A stretch of DNA of 64,000 bases from Sulfuriferula sp. (GTDB taxonomy: Bacteria > Pseudomonadota > Gammaproteobacteria > Burkholderiales > Sulfuriferulaceae). The stretch's first letter is position 1. The number at the start of each line of letters is the position of its first letter. The stretch is taken from contig JARLJL010000006.1 in NCBI GenBank assembly GCA_031291235.1, forward strand, positions 496,001-560,000, written 5' to 3'. Below the pieces are notes generated by a model, which was not told the origin of the DNA, made no database searches, and was given only the letters and a program-made list of their open reading frames with translations. The translations under genes were made by a program, and so were the position numbers. Of the stretch, positions 17,553 to 25,064 are shown one piece after another.

Positions 17553-20000
17553 ATGCCTGAGCAGACGCGAGCACCCGCATTCGGCAGCGATTTACCCACC
17601 AAAATTTCCGGTATTGTATTTTGGGGAACCGTATTAATCGGTTTGCTGATTGCCTTCATGGTGCTTAAAAACAAGGAAGACGAGCTCGCAGTACAATACC
17701 GCAACAATGCGCGGATATTGCAGACAGTGATCGCAAAATCTTTGGAATACTCTAGTGACGCACAATTTTCCGATACCACGCGCCGCGATCTGGAACGCAA
17801 TCTGCAACCCTTTCGCAATATCATCAATTGCAATGCCATTGAAGTAAGCCGCGGCAGTACGCATTTCATATTCGGCGAGAAAAAATCCGGGCTGGATGCG
17901 ATCACGGCGCAACTGCGAATTCGCCCCATTCAGCCGGGTCTGGCGCCGTTCAGCGTACAAACGGCAATTTATTTTCCCAGTCTGCGACAGGTATTGGCGA
18001 CTTATCGCAAACTGATACTGCTGTCCATCGCCCTGCTGATGATGGTATTCGGCTTGATACTGCAACTCATACTGCAGCGTCTGCTGACCCGGCCTTTCGC
18101 AGCCATGGTAACGACCGCGCAAAAATTTGCAGACGGCGACAACAATATCCGCTTCGACGACCGGCGCACCGATGAATTCGGCTTCCTGGCGAAATTCATT
18201 AACCGCGCGCTCGATTCCAGCGCAAAGCATCACGAGCAATTAACCAATGCTCTGACGCGCGTCACCGCCTCGGAACTGGCGCTATTTGCCGAAAAGGAAC
18301 GTATCGAGGTTACCTTGAGCTCGTTATCGGAAGCCGTGATTACCACCGACGCGAACGCTATCGTCGAATACCTCAATCCCGTTGCCGAGAAAATGACCGG
18401 CTGGACGCATCTTGAAGCGCGAGGCCAACCGCTGGATTGCGTGATCAGCATAGTCGACGAAATGACCCTGGCAACCATGCCGACACCAGTGCACACCTGT
18501 CTGGAAAGCGGCACAACAGCGATGCTGGAAGAAAATGCCGCCTTATCGCTGCGTAACGGGCAAACCATTGCGATCGAAGCTTCTGCCGCGCCGATGCGCA
18601 ATACACACGGCGAAATTATCGGTACTGTAATGGTTTGCCTTGATGTAAGTCACGCACGCAAACTGGCATCGCAACTATCGCATCAGGCCAGTCACGACAC
18701 CTTAACGAGCTTGTATAACCGCTGTGCATTCGAAAGCCAGCTGAATCGCTTGCTGGCCGACATAACAGCCAATACCAGTCACACCCTGCTGTATGTCGAT
18801 CTCGACCAATTCAAAATCGTCAACGATACCTGCGGACACACGGCGGGAGACGAGTTGCTGCGCCAGTTGGCACAAGTGCTACAGGAATGCGTGCGCCGCA
18901 ACGACGTACTGGCACGCCTCGGCGGCGACGAATTCGGCATCCTGCTGGTGAATTGCGACTTGCAGCGCGCGACCGAAGTCGCCGAAAAAGTCCGTCACGC
19001 AGTCAAGGAATTCCGCTTTGCCTGGCTAGAAAGCGTCTTTGAAATAGGCGCCAGCATCGGCATGGTCGAAATCAACGCCGACAATGTCAACCCTGCGATT
19101 ATCATGAGCTCCGCCGATCTGGCATGCTACGCGGCGAAAGACGGCGGACGCAACCGGGTGCACATTTACAAGAAAACCGACGACGATCTGTTGCAGCGCC
19201 ACGGCGAAATGCACTGGACGACGATGATTACCCAGGCACTGGAATTGAACCGTTTCGTGTTATTCCATCAGCCTATTTGCGAACTGGCCGGCAATACGAG
19301 CGCTGTCCATCACTGGGAAATCCTGGTCAGAATGCGAGCCGAAGACGGTACGATTATCCAGCCGGGCCAGTTCATCGCGGCAGCCGAGCGGTACAACAAA
19401 ATGCACAGCATAGATCGCTGGGTCATTTACAACACCTTTGCAGCCATTGCCCATGGTTGTTTTCCGATACCGGACAACGGCCGGCGCATGCTATCCATCA
19501 ACCTGTCCGGCGCCACGCTCGGCGACGAAACGGCATTGCAATTCATACGCGAAACCGGCAGGCAATTCGCCATCGATTATCACGAGATATGTTTTGAAAT
19601 CACCGAAACCGTAGCCATCAGCAATCTGAGCAAGGCGACGGCATTCATCAAGGCCTTGAAAAAACTGGGCTGCAGCTTCTCGCTGGACGATTTCGGCAGC
19701 GGCCTCAGCTCCTTCGGTTATCTCAAGAACCTGCCTGTCGACTTTATCAAGATCGACGGCAGCTTCGTCAAGGATATGGCATCCGCCCCCATCGACTGCG
19801 CCATGGTAACGGCCATACACCAGATCGGCCATGTCATGCAAATACAAACTATCGCCGAGTGGGTGGAAGAAGAAACCACCCTGACTTTACTGACGCAAAT
19901 CGGCATAGATTACGCTCAAGGCTATTACCTCGGCAAACCGTCGCCAGTGGCGTTTACGCCTGCGCATGCCGCAACCGGAATCAATAACGCGGAACAGTAA
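17553..20000 (+). CDS. Membrane PAS-GGDEF-EAL c-di-GMP regulator
   Basis: This is an 815-residue signalling protein. A membrane segment at about residues 18-40 and another at about 150-175 flank a periplasmic region; a HAMP-like segment follows (about 175-230), then PAS (about 250-370), GGDEF (about 385-540) and EAL (about 560-800). The cyclase motif GGDEF is intact (residues 457-461), so synthesis is possible. In the EAL domain the name motif is EIL (589-591), but other metal and catalytic residues are present: INLS, EITET, LDDFGSG, IKIDGSFVKD and QGYYLGKP, so phosphodiesterase activity is plausible. Its position beside the MSHA locus suggests c-di-GMP control of adhesion, which is inference. 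Confidence 0.87.
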   Translation: MPEQTRAPAFGSDLPTKISGIVFWGTVLIGLLIAFMVLKNKEDELAVQYRNNARILQTVIAKSLEYSSDAQFSDTTRRDLERNLQPFRNIINCNAIEVSRGSTHFIFGEKKSGLDAITAQLRIRPIQPGLAPFSVQTAIYFPSLRQVLATYRKLILLSIALLMMVFGLILQLILQRLLTRPFAAMVTTAQKFADGDNNIRFDDRRTDEFGFLAKFINRALDSSAKHHEQLTNALTRVTASELALFAEKERIEVTLSSLSEAVITTDANAIVEYLNPVAEKMTGWTHLEARGQPLDCVISIVDEMTLATMPTPVHTCLESGTTAMLEENAALSLRNGQTIAIEASAAPMRNTHGEIIGTVMVCLDVSHARKLASQLSHQASHDTLTSLYNRCAFESQLNRLLADITANTSHTLLYVDLDQFKIVNDTCGHTAGDELLRQLAQVLQECVRRNDVLARLGGDEFGILLVNCDLQRATEVAEKVRHAVKEFRFAWLESVFEIGASIGMVEINADNVNPAIIMSSADLACYAAKDGGRNRVHIYKKTDDDLLQRHGEMHWTTMITQALELNRFVLFHQPICELAGNTSAVHHWEILVRMRAEDGTIIQPGQFIAAAERYNKMHSIDRWVIYNTFAAIAHGCFPIPDNGRRMLSINLSGATLGDETALQFIRETGRQFAIDYHEICFEITETVAISNLSKATAFIKALKKLGCSFSLDDFGSGLSSFGYLKNLPVDFIKIDGSFVKDMASAPIDCAMVTAIHQIGHVMQIQTIAEWVEEETTLTLLTQIGIDYAQGYYLGKPSPVAFTPAHAATGINNAEQ

Positions 20001-20028
20001 TGCCGAGAATGCACGCTGGCGAAATCAA

Positions 20029-20116
20029 TGAACGTAAAAAGGCCCACATTGCTGTGGGCCTTGCTTTTACTGGTGGGTCTGCACGGACTTGAACCGTGGA
20101 CCAAAGGATTATGAGT
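20029..20116. repeat. Left attachment repeat: tRNA 3' fragment plus terminator
   Basis: This 88-bp stretch repeats at 26692-26780 (89 bp), identical except for one extra A in an A-run. It contains the last 46 nt of the tRNA-Ile2 gene (20071-20116, minus strand, from the anticodon loop to CCA) and the terminator hairpin following it. The fragment cannot make a tRNA because the 5' half is missing. This is the normal scar of integration into a tRNA gene and marks the left end of the island. Confidence 0.85.
20036..20067 (-). terminator. Displaced copy of the tRNA terminator
   Basis: GGCCCACA/TGTGGGCC stem around a short loop, followed on the minus strand by a T-run. It is the duplicate of the terminator at 26700-26731. 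Here it lies between the GGDEF/EAL gene and the island. Confidence 0.7.
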
Positions 20117-20324
20117 TTGCGAGTAACGCTGTATATCTATGAAAAACAACAGAAATCAAGCGTAATTGAACAAAGCATAAAGTAATTATATAACAGTAAC
20201 TTAGCGTAGATTTCAGAAGTTTGGAGAAACTGACGGATGTACTGCAAATGTACCGCAAGCATATCATCGCAGCGATTATTTAATAATAATGCCTCAAAGA
20301 CTTCGATCCCATTTTTGTTTGCTC

Positions 20325-20353
20325 TTGACATGCAAAAAGCTAAACCTGTTTCC
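20325..20353 (+). repeat. Dispersed 30-bp repeat, copy R1 (diverged)
   Basis: It reads TTGACATGCAAAAAGC followed by TAAACCTGTTTCC. It aligns over its whole length with the copies at 20625 and 21330, with more mismatches. Confidence 0.55.
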
Positions 20354-20399
20354 GAGATTCTAGCGATGTTCTAGTGGAAGTTAGGCTACGAATCTAGAC

Positions 20400-20620
20400 C
20401 TGACACCACTTTTTGGGTCAGGCGGTTGGCTGGGTCCCAGGTGTAGTTGCGCCCGCCGTCGGTTAACAGGTTGCCATTGGCGTCATAGCTGTAGGCAGTG
20501 CTGTTGAATTGGGCGATGTGGTTGGCGGCGTCGTAACTCGCGGTCATGTTTTGCGGGAGATCGGCTTTTGCCAGGGTGCCGCCCATCTGGGTGCGGTGGC
20601 CTGCTGCGTCTACGTTATTT
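20400..20620 (-). pseudogene. Rhs/YD-repeat protein fragment
   Basis: On the minus strand the frame encodes MTASYDAANHIAQF, YSYDANGNLLTDG and YTWDPANRL, which are YD repeats of Rhs proteins. Only about 70 codons remain, with no N-terminal region and no C-terminal domain. It is wedged between two copies of the 30-bp repeat and oriented opposite to the larger Rhs remnant at 21.9-23.6 kb. Confidence 0.75.
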
Positions 20621-20624
20621 GCTT

Positions 20625-20654
20625 TTGACATCCTAAAAACCAGACCTGTCCCCA
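20625..20654 (+). repeat. Dispersed 30-bp repeat, copy R2
   Basis: It reads TTGACATCCTAAAAAC followed by CAGACCTGTCCCCA. It differs from copy R3 at only a few positions and starts exactly 300 bp after R1. Confidence 0.65.
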
Positions 20655-20681
20655 CGGCTTCTTGATGTTAGGCGAAAAGTT

Positions 20682-20984
20682 TTATGCAGAATGAGCCATC
20701 TCTGCGTGCAATTTTATACCCAATGCGGTCATCACCTTGAGAATAGTAGAAAAGCTTGGATTTCCTTCACCAGATAAGGCCTTGTAGAGACTTTCACGAC
20801 CCAGCCCGCTATCCTTGGCAAGTTGAGTCATGCCTTTTGCACGAGCAATCGTACCAAGTGCTTTAGCGATAAATGCTGCATCATTACCCGCCTCTTCGAA
20901 ACAGGTTTCCAAATAGAGCACCATATCCTCATCAGTCTTGAGGTGTTCAGCACTGTCCCATTTACGCAGTTTGATCGTTCCCAT
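20682..20984 (-). CDS. HigA-like antitoxin (XRE/HTH, addiction-module antidote)
   Basis: This is a 100-residue protein. The N-terminal part (KLRKWDSAEHLKTDEDMVLYLE) and the HTH phrase GMTQLAKDSGLGRESLYKAL with GNPSFSTILKVMTALGIKL are typical of the DNA-binding antidote family paired with Gp49/HigB-like toxins. GGAG precedes the ATG at 20984. It follows the toxin gene by 9 bp, the toxin-first order usual for HigBA. It should neutralise the toxin and repress the promoter upstream of it. Confidence 0.82.
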   Translation of the reverse strand: MGTIKLRKWDSAEHLKTDEDMVLYLETCFEEAGNDAAFIAKALGTIARAKGMTQLAKDSGLGRESLYKALSGEGNPSFSTILKVMTALGIKLHAEMAHSA

Positions 20985-20993
20985 TTTGCACTC

Positions 20994-21284
20994 CTAAATT
21001 TGTCGCGCAATCTCTAGCGCGGTTTTAATGTCTTTCGATTGCGTGGATTTATCTCCCCCAGCCAGTAAAATCACGATTTCAATTCCACGCTGAACAAAGT
21101 ACACGCGATAACCAGGTCCATAATTAATTCGCATTTCGGAAACGCCTTCGCCAACAGGTTTGCAATCCCCGAAATTGCCATCTTCGGCGCGATCGATGCG
21201 CACTTGTACCCGCCTCACGGCCTGCTTATCTTTCAGACCAACAAACCAGTCATCGAAAACTTCAGTTGTTTGAATCGAATTCAT
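20994..21284 (-). CDS. HigB/RelE-like toxin (Gp49 family)
   Basis: This is a 96-residue protein of the RelE/ParE superfamily, Gp49-like branch: FDDWFVGLKDKQAVRRVQVR near the start, then GVSEMRINYGPGYRVYF and IVILLAGGDKSTQSKDI, the typical second half with the conserved R-Y-Y/F and GGDK motifs. Such toxins cleave mRNA on the ribosome. There is no Shine-Dalgarno, but the predicted transcription start lies at or one base before ATG 21284, so the message would be leaderless. Confidence 0.85.
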   Translation of the reverse strand: MNSIQTTEVFDDWFVGLKDKQAVRRVQVRIDRAEDGNFGDCKPVGEGVSEMRINYGPGYRVYFVQRGIEIVILLAGGDKSTQSKDIKTALEIARQI

Positions 21285-21291
21285 GCGCTTA

Positions 21292-21320
21292 ATTGTAATG
21301 TTTGGGATACATTATGTCAA
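21292..21320 (-). promoter_or_regulatory. Promoter and operator of the HigBA-like module
   Basis: On the minus strand TTGACA (21315-21320) and TACAAT (21292-21297) are 17 bases apart, an almost perfect sigma-70 promoter. Between them an inverted repeat TAATGT/ACATTA (21296-21314) could be the antitoxin operator. The predicted start is at about 21285, directly before the ATG. Confidence 0.7.
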
Positions 21321-21329
21321 TTAATACTG

Positions 21330-21359
21330 TTGGCATGCTAAAAGCCAGACCTGTCCCCA
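21330..21359 (+). repeat. Dispersed 30-bp repeat, copy R3
   Basis: It reads TTGGCATGCTAAAAGC followed by CAGACCTGTCCCCA. It closes the segment with the toxin-antitoxin module, R2 being at the other side. Confidence 0.65.
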
Positions 21360-21418
21360 TAGTTTTTTACATAGTTTTTTAAATTGTGAATATGCTATCT
21401 TAGGATAACCAAGCAGCA

Positions 21419-21616
21419 ATGAAATGGCTACGGCCATTCCATCACTTGATGAATCCATCGAAGCAAAAATTTATTGAGGATATTAAAGCCAAACGAGTAC
21501 CAGTGGATTCCCCATCATTTTCAGCTCTTTACGATCACATGGATGCTAATTGCTGCGGCGGCACTTGTGACGATGATAATAGTAAATGCCTTAACAGATC
21601 ACTTCGGCTGACTTGA
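21419..21616 (+). CDS. Small unrecognised ORF
   Basis: This would be a 65-residue protein with a Cys-rich patch (ANCCGGTCDDD). I recognise no family, and there is no clear Shine-Dalgarno. Another frame over the same DNA encodes a membrane-like stretch, so the coding frame is uncertain and the whole may be debris. Confidence 0.2.
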   Translation: MKWLRPFHHLMNPSKQKFIEDIKAKRVPVDSPSFSALYDHMDANCCGGTCDDDNSKCLNRSLRLT

Positions 21617-21650
21617 TAATGATGAAGGCACATCTGACGCCATAATTTCC

Positions 21651-21812
21651 AGAACTGACCATGCAAATTTGAGGAAAGCCCTATATATGCCGGGCATGGT
21701 GGCGCTACGCCATAACACGGTGCTGCAAGTATTTGAGGAAAGAATAAAGGCCAACGGGCTGGTGCCGAAGGCGAACATCGAGGCAGCAGTGGAAATTATG
21801 CTACAAATCTAG
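21651..21812 (+). pseudogene. IS110-family transposase, C-terminal remnant
   Basis: The frame reads ANLRKALYMPGMVALRHN and then FEERIKANGLVPKANI, ending in a TAG at 21810. This is the conserved C-terminal part of IS110/IS1111 transposases (LRKALYMP-x-VA-RHNP, then GKPKK-type). The catalytic DEDD part and most of the gene are missing. The last residues deviate from the family, perhaps because the repeat DNA starts there. Confidence 0.7.
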
Positions 21813-21850
21813 ACCAGACCCTGTTTTCCGATTAGTTTATGTCAAATGTA

Positions 21851-21890
21851 AGGCCTGACCCCAGGCTTCCAGGCCTGACCCCAGGCTTCC
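21851..21890 (+). repeat. 20-bp perfect tandem duplication
   Basis: AGGCCTGACCCCAGGCTTCC occurs twice head to tail (21851-21870 and 21871-21890). The preceding bases (TGTCAAATGTA) make it look like a diverged member of the 30-bp repeat family. Confidence 0.7.
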
Positions 21891-23608
21891 GCTAATAGTA
21901 ATTTCACCAGCATCACTGATGCCAAAGGTGGAGTTAACATCTACGGTTATGACAAACTTAACCGCCTCACCAGTCGAACTGACCCACTGTTTAATACAGA
22001 AAGCCAGCGTTACGATGGTAACGGTAATCTAGTCCAGTATACCGATCGTAAGGGGCAAGTAGTCACACTGAGCTACGATAGCTTGAACCGGGTTATACAG
22101 ACTACTTATGCCGATGGCTCCACAGCCAGCTACAGCTACGATGCCGGCAATCGAGTAATCCAGGTGGTGGACTCAATATCAGGAACTATTACGCGAAGCT
22201 ACGATGGGCTGAACCACCTTGTCAGCGAAACTTCCCCGCAAGGCACGATAAGTTATACTTATGATACCGCAGGTAATCGCGCCAGTATGACCGTGGAAGG
22301 GCAGCCAACTGTAAACTACGGCTATGATGCCAACAATCACCTGATCCAGATTAGCCAGGGCGCAGCAGTAGTGAGCCTAACTTACGATGCCGCAGGTCGG
22401 CGCACGAGTCTTACTCTGCCTAATGGCATTATTGTCAGCTACAGTTACGATGCAGCATCCGAGTTGACCGGTATCAGCTATCAGCAGGGCGCAACTGTGA
22501 TTGGTAATCTGATCTACGGCTATGATGCTGACGGCAGACGTATTAGCATGGATGGCAGCCTAGCGAAAACTGGATTACCTATGGCAATCAGTGCGACTTA
22601 CAACGCTGCCAATCAGCTCGTCCAATGGGGTACTACCCCTCTCACTTATGACGCTAACGGCAACCTGCTGGGGGATGGGGCCAACAGTTACACCTGGAAC
22701 GCCCGCAACCAGTTGACCGGCACAGTGGTGGCACCAGCGCCAGCTTTCAGTACGATGCTTTTGGGCGGCGTGGCAGCAAGACAGTCAATGCTAACACTAC
22801 GGGCTTTCTCTACGACGGCATCAACACTGTACAGGAATTGAATGGCATGAGTATAAGTGCAAACTTGCTTACCGGCCTGAATGCTGATGAAATTTACACC
22901 CGCACCAACGGTGCTGGCACCAACAATTACCTCACTGACGCACTGGGCAGCACGATCGCGCTGACCGACACCAGCGGTGTTATCCAGACCCAATACAGTT
23001 ACGAGCCTTATGGCAATGCTACTGTCATGGGCGCTTCCAGCGACAACGCCTACCAGTACACTGGTAGGGAGAACGATAACACCGGGCTATACTACTATCG
23101 TGCACGTTATTATCATCCTGTATTGCAACGGTTCATTTCGGAAGACCCGATTGGGCTGGCGGGTGGAGATGTGGATTTTTACACCTATGTGGGCGGGAAT
23201 CCGTTAACAAGGATTGATCCACTCGGTTTATGGTCAGTAACTTTTGGCGGTTACATCGGCCCCGGATTTGAGATTACTTTCGGGAATGACGGCGGCAACG
23301 GCTTCATGACTGGCCGCATCGGGCTTGGCGTGGGGGCTGGATTTTCTTATGACCCCAATGGTGAGATGCCAGGGCCTCCGCCAAGAGATAGATGTGGTGG
23401 GGGTGTGGTGCTATCCGCTTCAGGCCAAGCACACTTTTCTTTTGGTCCGGGGAATACTGATATCGAAGTAGGAGCAGCCAGGAACTACAGTAATCAACAG
23501 TCTTCTCTGTACGGTGGTCCGGCGTTCAGCTTTTCACCCTCTTTTGACGGTTTGGCGGCTGTAGGGTCCATAGGCGGACAAATCACAATTTATTCGGGAG
23601 GGCATTGA
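21879..23608 (+). pseudogene. Rhs-repeat gene, 5' truncated and frameshifted
   Basis: From 21879 the frame encodes many YD repeats (YGYDKLNRLTSR, LSYDSLNRV, YSYDAGNRV and so on) up to about 22730. The reading then must shift by one base to continue as ASFQYDAFGRRGSKTVNANT and the Rhs core end RYYHPVLQRFISEDPIGLAGG, DPLGL. A one-base loss near 22728-22742 explains it. The 5' part is cut at a repeat, just after a stop at 21876. After DPLGL comes a unique C-terminus of about 125 residues, Gly-rich and apparently beta-structured (GGYIGPGFEITFGNDGG to QITIYSGGH), in the place of a toxin domain. Unless the frameshift is a sequencing error, the product is not made in full. Confidence 0.8.
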
Positions 23609-23609
23609 G

Positions 23610-23954
23610 ATGAGACTTCTGAAAAAAATCCTACTGGCTGGCTTGCTCGGTGTCGCGCTGTACGTTGGAGTTTATGTGTACGCGCTTCATAGCGATGGAT
23701 TTAAATTTGTGCAGCGTACTATTGAAGAATCCCCATCAATTCAGCGAGAGTTTGGTCGTCCAGTCAGAGTGAGCCTCTCCTTGTTCGGCGCATTTAAGGA
23801 AAAACACGTAGACTCAGACGAGCTGGTATCCATGTCGATAAATGTTGATGGCGTCACCCGGTCGGCACGGATTACTGTAAGAGCATCACGAAAAGATGGC
23901 ATATGGAAAATTGAATCCGCATCTGCGGATGGTGCGCCGGTGACAATTGAATGA
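23610..23954 (+). CDS. Membrane-anchored small protein, possible Rhs immunity protein
   Basis: This is a 114-residue protein with an N-terminal membrane anchor (about residues 5-26) and a soluble domain resembling Coa1-type or other small periplasmic domains. GGAGG lies 8 bases upstream of ATG, inside the end of the Rhs frame. Its location one base after the Rhs C-terminal domain is where an immunity gene would lie. No family recognised with certainty; the immunity role is inferred from position only. Confidence 0.6.
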   Translation: MRLLKKILLAGLLGVALYVGVYVYALHSDGFKFVQRTIEESPSIQREFGRPVRVSLSLFGAFKEKHVDSDELVSMSINVDGVTRSARITVRASRKDGIWKIESASADGAPVTIE

Positions 23955-24211
23955 TTGTGCACTGGCCTATGCCAAGCATGAAATGAGATCTAACGCCGTA
24001 GGAAAAAGAGTCATCCGCAAAGTGGCGCGGCCCGCCTCAGGCAAGCAAGCCCTCAACGCGGCAGCCCCAGGACGGCGGTCCTGATCAAAGCGACATGCTC
24101 ATCGCCTCGGATTACGCCGGAGACGAGTTGAGCGCGTTCGCAATACAACTGTTGGTAAGCCGGATCAGTGGCGGAAACCTTAAAAGGAATCAGCCACTAC
24201 CGAAATCGCTC

Positions 24212-24463
24212 GAGGGTGTAAGTGATTTTGTGTAAACGGTCATTAGGCAGGAAACTGCCACTACTTTGAAAGGAATGGTCATGACCGCAGCAAAAGCACT
24301 ACCCTCTGATCTGATTGACAGTCTATTATGCTCAATATCAGCAAAAAATAGACAATGCCCATCCGCGATTGGAAGACTGCGTTAAACCGGTTTAATATCC
24401 AGTTCGCGGATAGAATGCCGCAGCAATAACGAAACCCCATTTACACAAAATCTAGGCCCCCTC
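24212..24463 (+). mobile_element. IS256-type deletion derivative (MITE-like)
   Basis: The ends carry imperfect inverted repeats: GAGGGTGTAAGTGATTTTGT at 24212 onward and its counterpart ending at 24463 (both contain GATTTTGTGTAAA). Inside, ATG 24281 starts a transposase-like N-terminus (MTAAKALPSDLIDSLL) and the frame near 24366-24430 gives WKTALNRFNIQFADRMPQQ, a C-terminal end of an IS256-family transposase. The central catalytic part is deleted, leaving about 252 bp. It could only move if a full-length relative acts in trans. The flank 23955-24211 holds no gene that I can support. Confidence 0.65.
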
Positions 24464-24545
24464 AAAAATATCGCCTATACCGCTTGAACTGCGTAACCGT
24501 TAGGCTAAGATTAACACATTGATTTTCACGTAACGCCGAAACGCC

Positions 24546-24725
24546 ATGAAAACTAAAGTTATCATAAACCTTAAGGATGTACAGTTAGAAGCCGCCAAGC
24601 GCGAAAGGCAAGAGCGTTCACGGGCATTGGTGCGTAGCGGCGCACGCACACAAGAATCAATGTTCTTCATCCCTTCAGATATTGCCAAGTCACTCAAGAT
24701 TCGTCACAGATCGGTTGACTTTTGA
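24546..24725 (+). CDS. Small ORF of 59 residues, hypothetical
   Basis: This encodes MKTKVIINLKDVQLEAAKRE, then ERSRALVRSGARTQESMFF and a C-terminus IAKSLKIRHRSVDF. The composition is protein-like (amphipathic basic helix, then ordered C-terminus) and the frame is clean. There is no clear Shine-Dalgarno. I do not recognise the family. It lies between the IS256 remnant and the hip module. Confidence 0.4.
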   Translation: MKTKVIINLKDVQLEAAKRERQERSRALVRSGARTQESMFFIPSDIAKSLKIRHRSVDF

Positions 24726-24773
24726 GCTGGATTTTATTGTAGTAACCGCATAAAGCTGTAACCCAAAATGGTT

Positions 24774-25064
24774 TTATGTTTTCTTTTTAACTTTCTTTAC
24801 AAAACCCACTTCGAGACCAAAAATATCGCCTATCTTGTTTAGGGTTTCTACGTTAACGGAACCATTCCCGGTTTCTATTTTTCGTAATGTCGCAAGTGAA
24901 ATCCCGCGATGTTTGGCAAACTCGGGTTGCGTCAAACGACTGATACGGCGCATCGCTTTAGTCGCATCACGTATGCTAAATCGACCTTCCTCGAAGTTTT
25001 GGAAAAATTCATCCACTAACTTTCTCTCGAATTCTTTGTCGCTGGGTTTCAGCCGTTTGTCCAT
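24774..25064 (-). CDS. HipB-like antitoxin, XRE-type regulator
   Basis: This is a 96-residue protein. ATG 25064 overlaps the TAA of hipA by one base, so the longer frame to 25142 is rejected. The HTH region is MRRISRLTQPEFAKHRGISLATLRKIE with NVETLNKIGDIFGLEVGFV, a standard Cro/C1 domain. The N-terminal part SDKEFERKLVDEFFQNFEEG is an added helix. The order (toxin first, antitoxin second) is opposite to E. coli hipBA. It should bind the toxin and the operator described at 26361-26402. Confidence 0.8.
   Translation of the reverse strand: MDKRLKPSDKEFERKLVDEFFQNFEEGRFSIRDATKAMRRISRLTQPEFAKHRGISLATLRKIETGNGSVNVETLNKIGDIFGLEVGFVKKVKKKT

Noticed and set aside
20071-20116. Second tRNA gene
   Set aside because: Only the 3' 46 nt are present; the 5' acceptor, D arm and half of the anticodon stem are absent.
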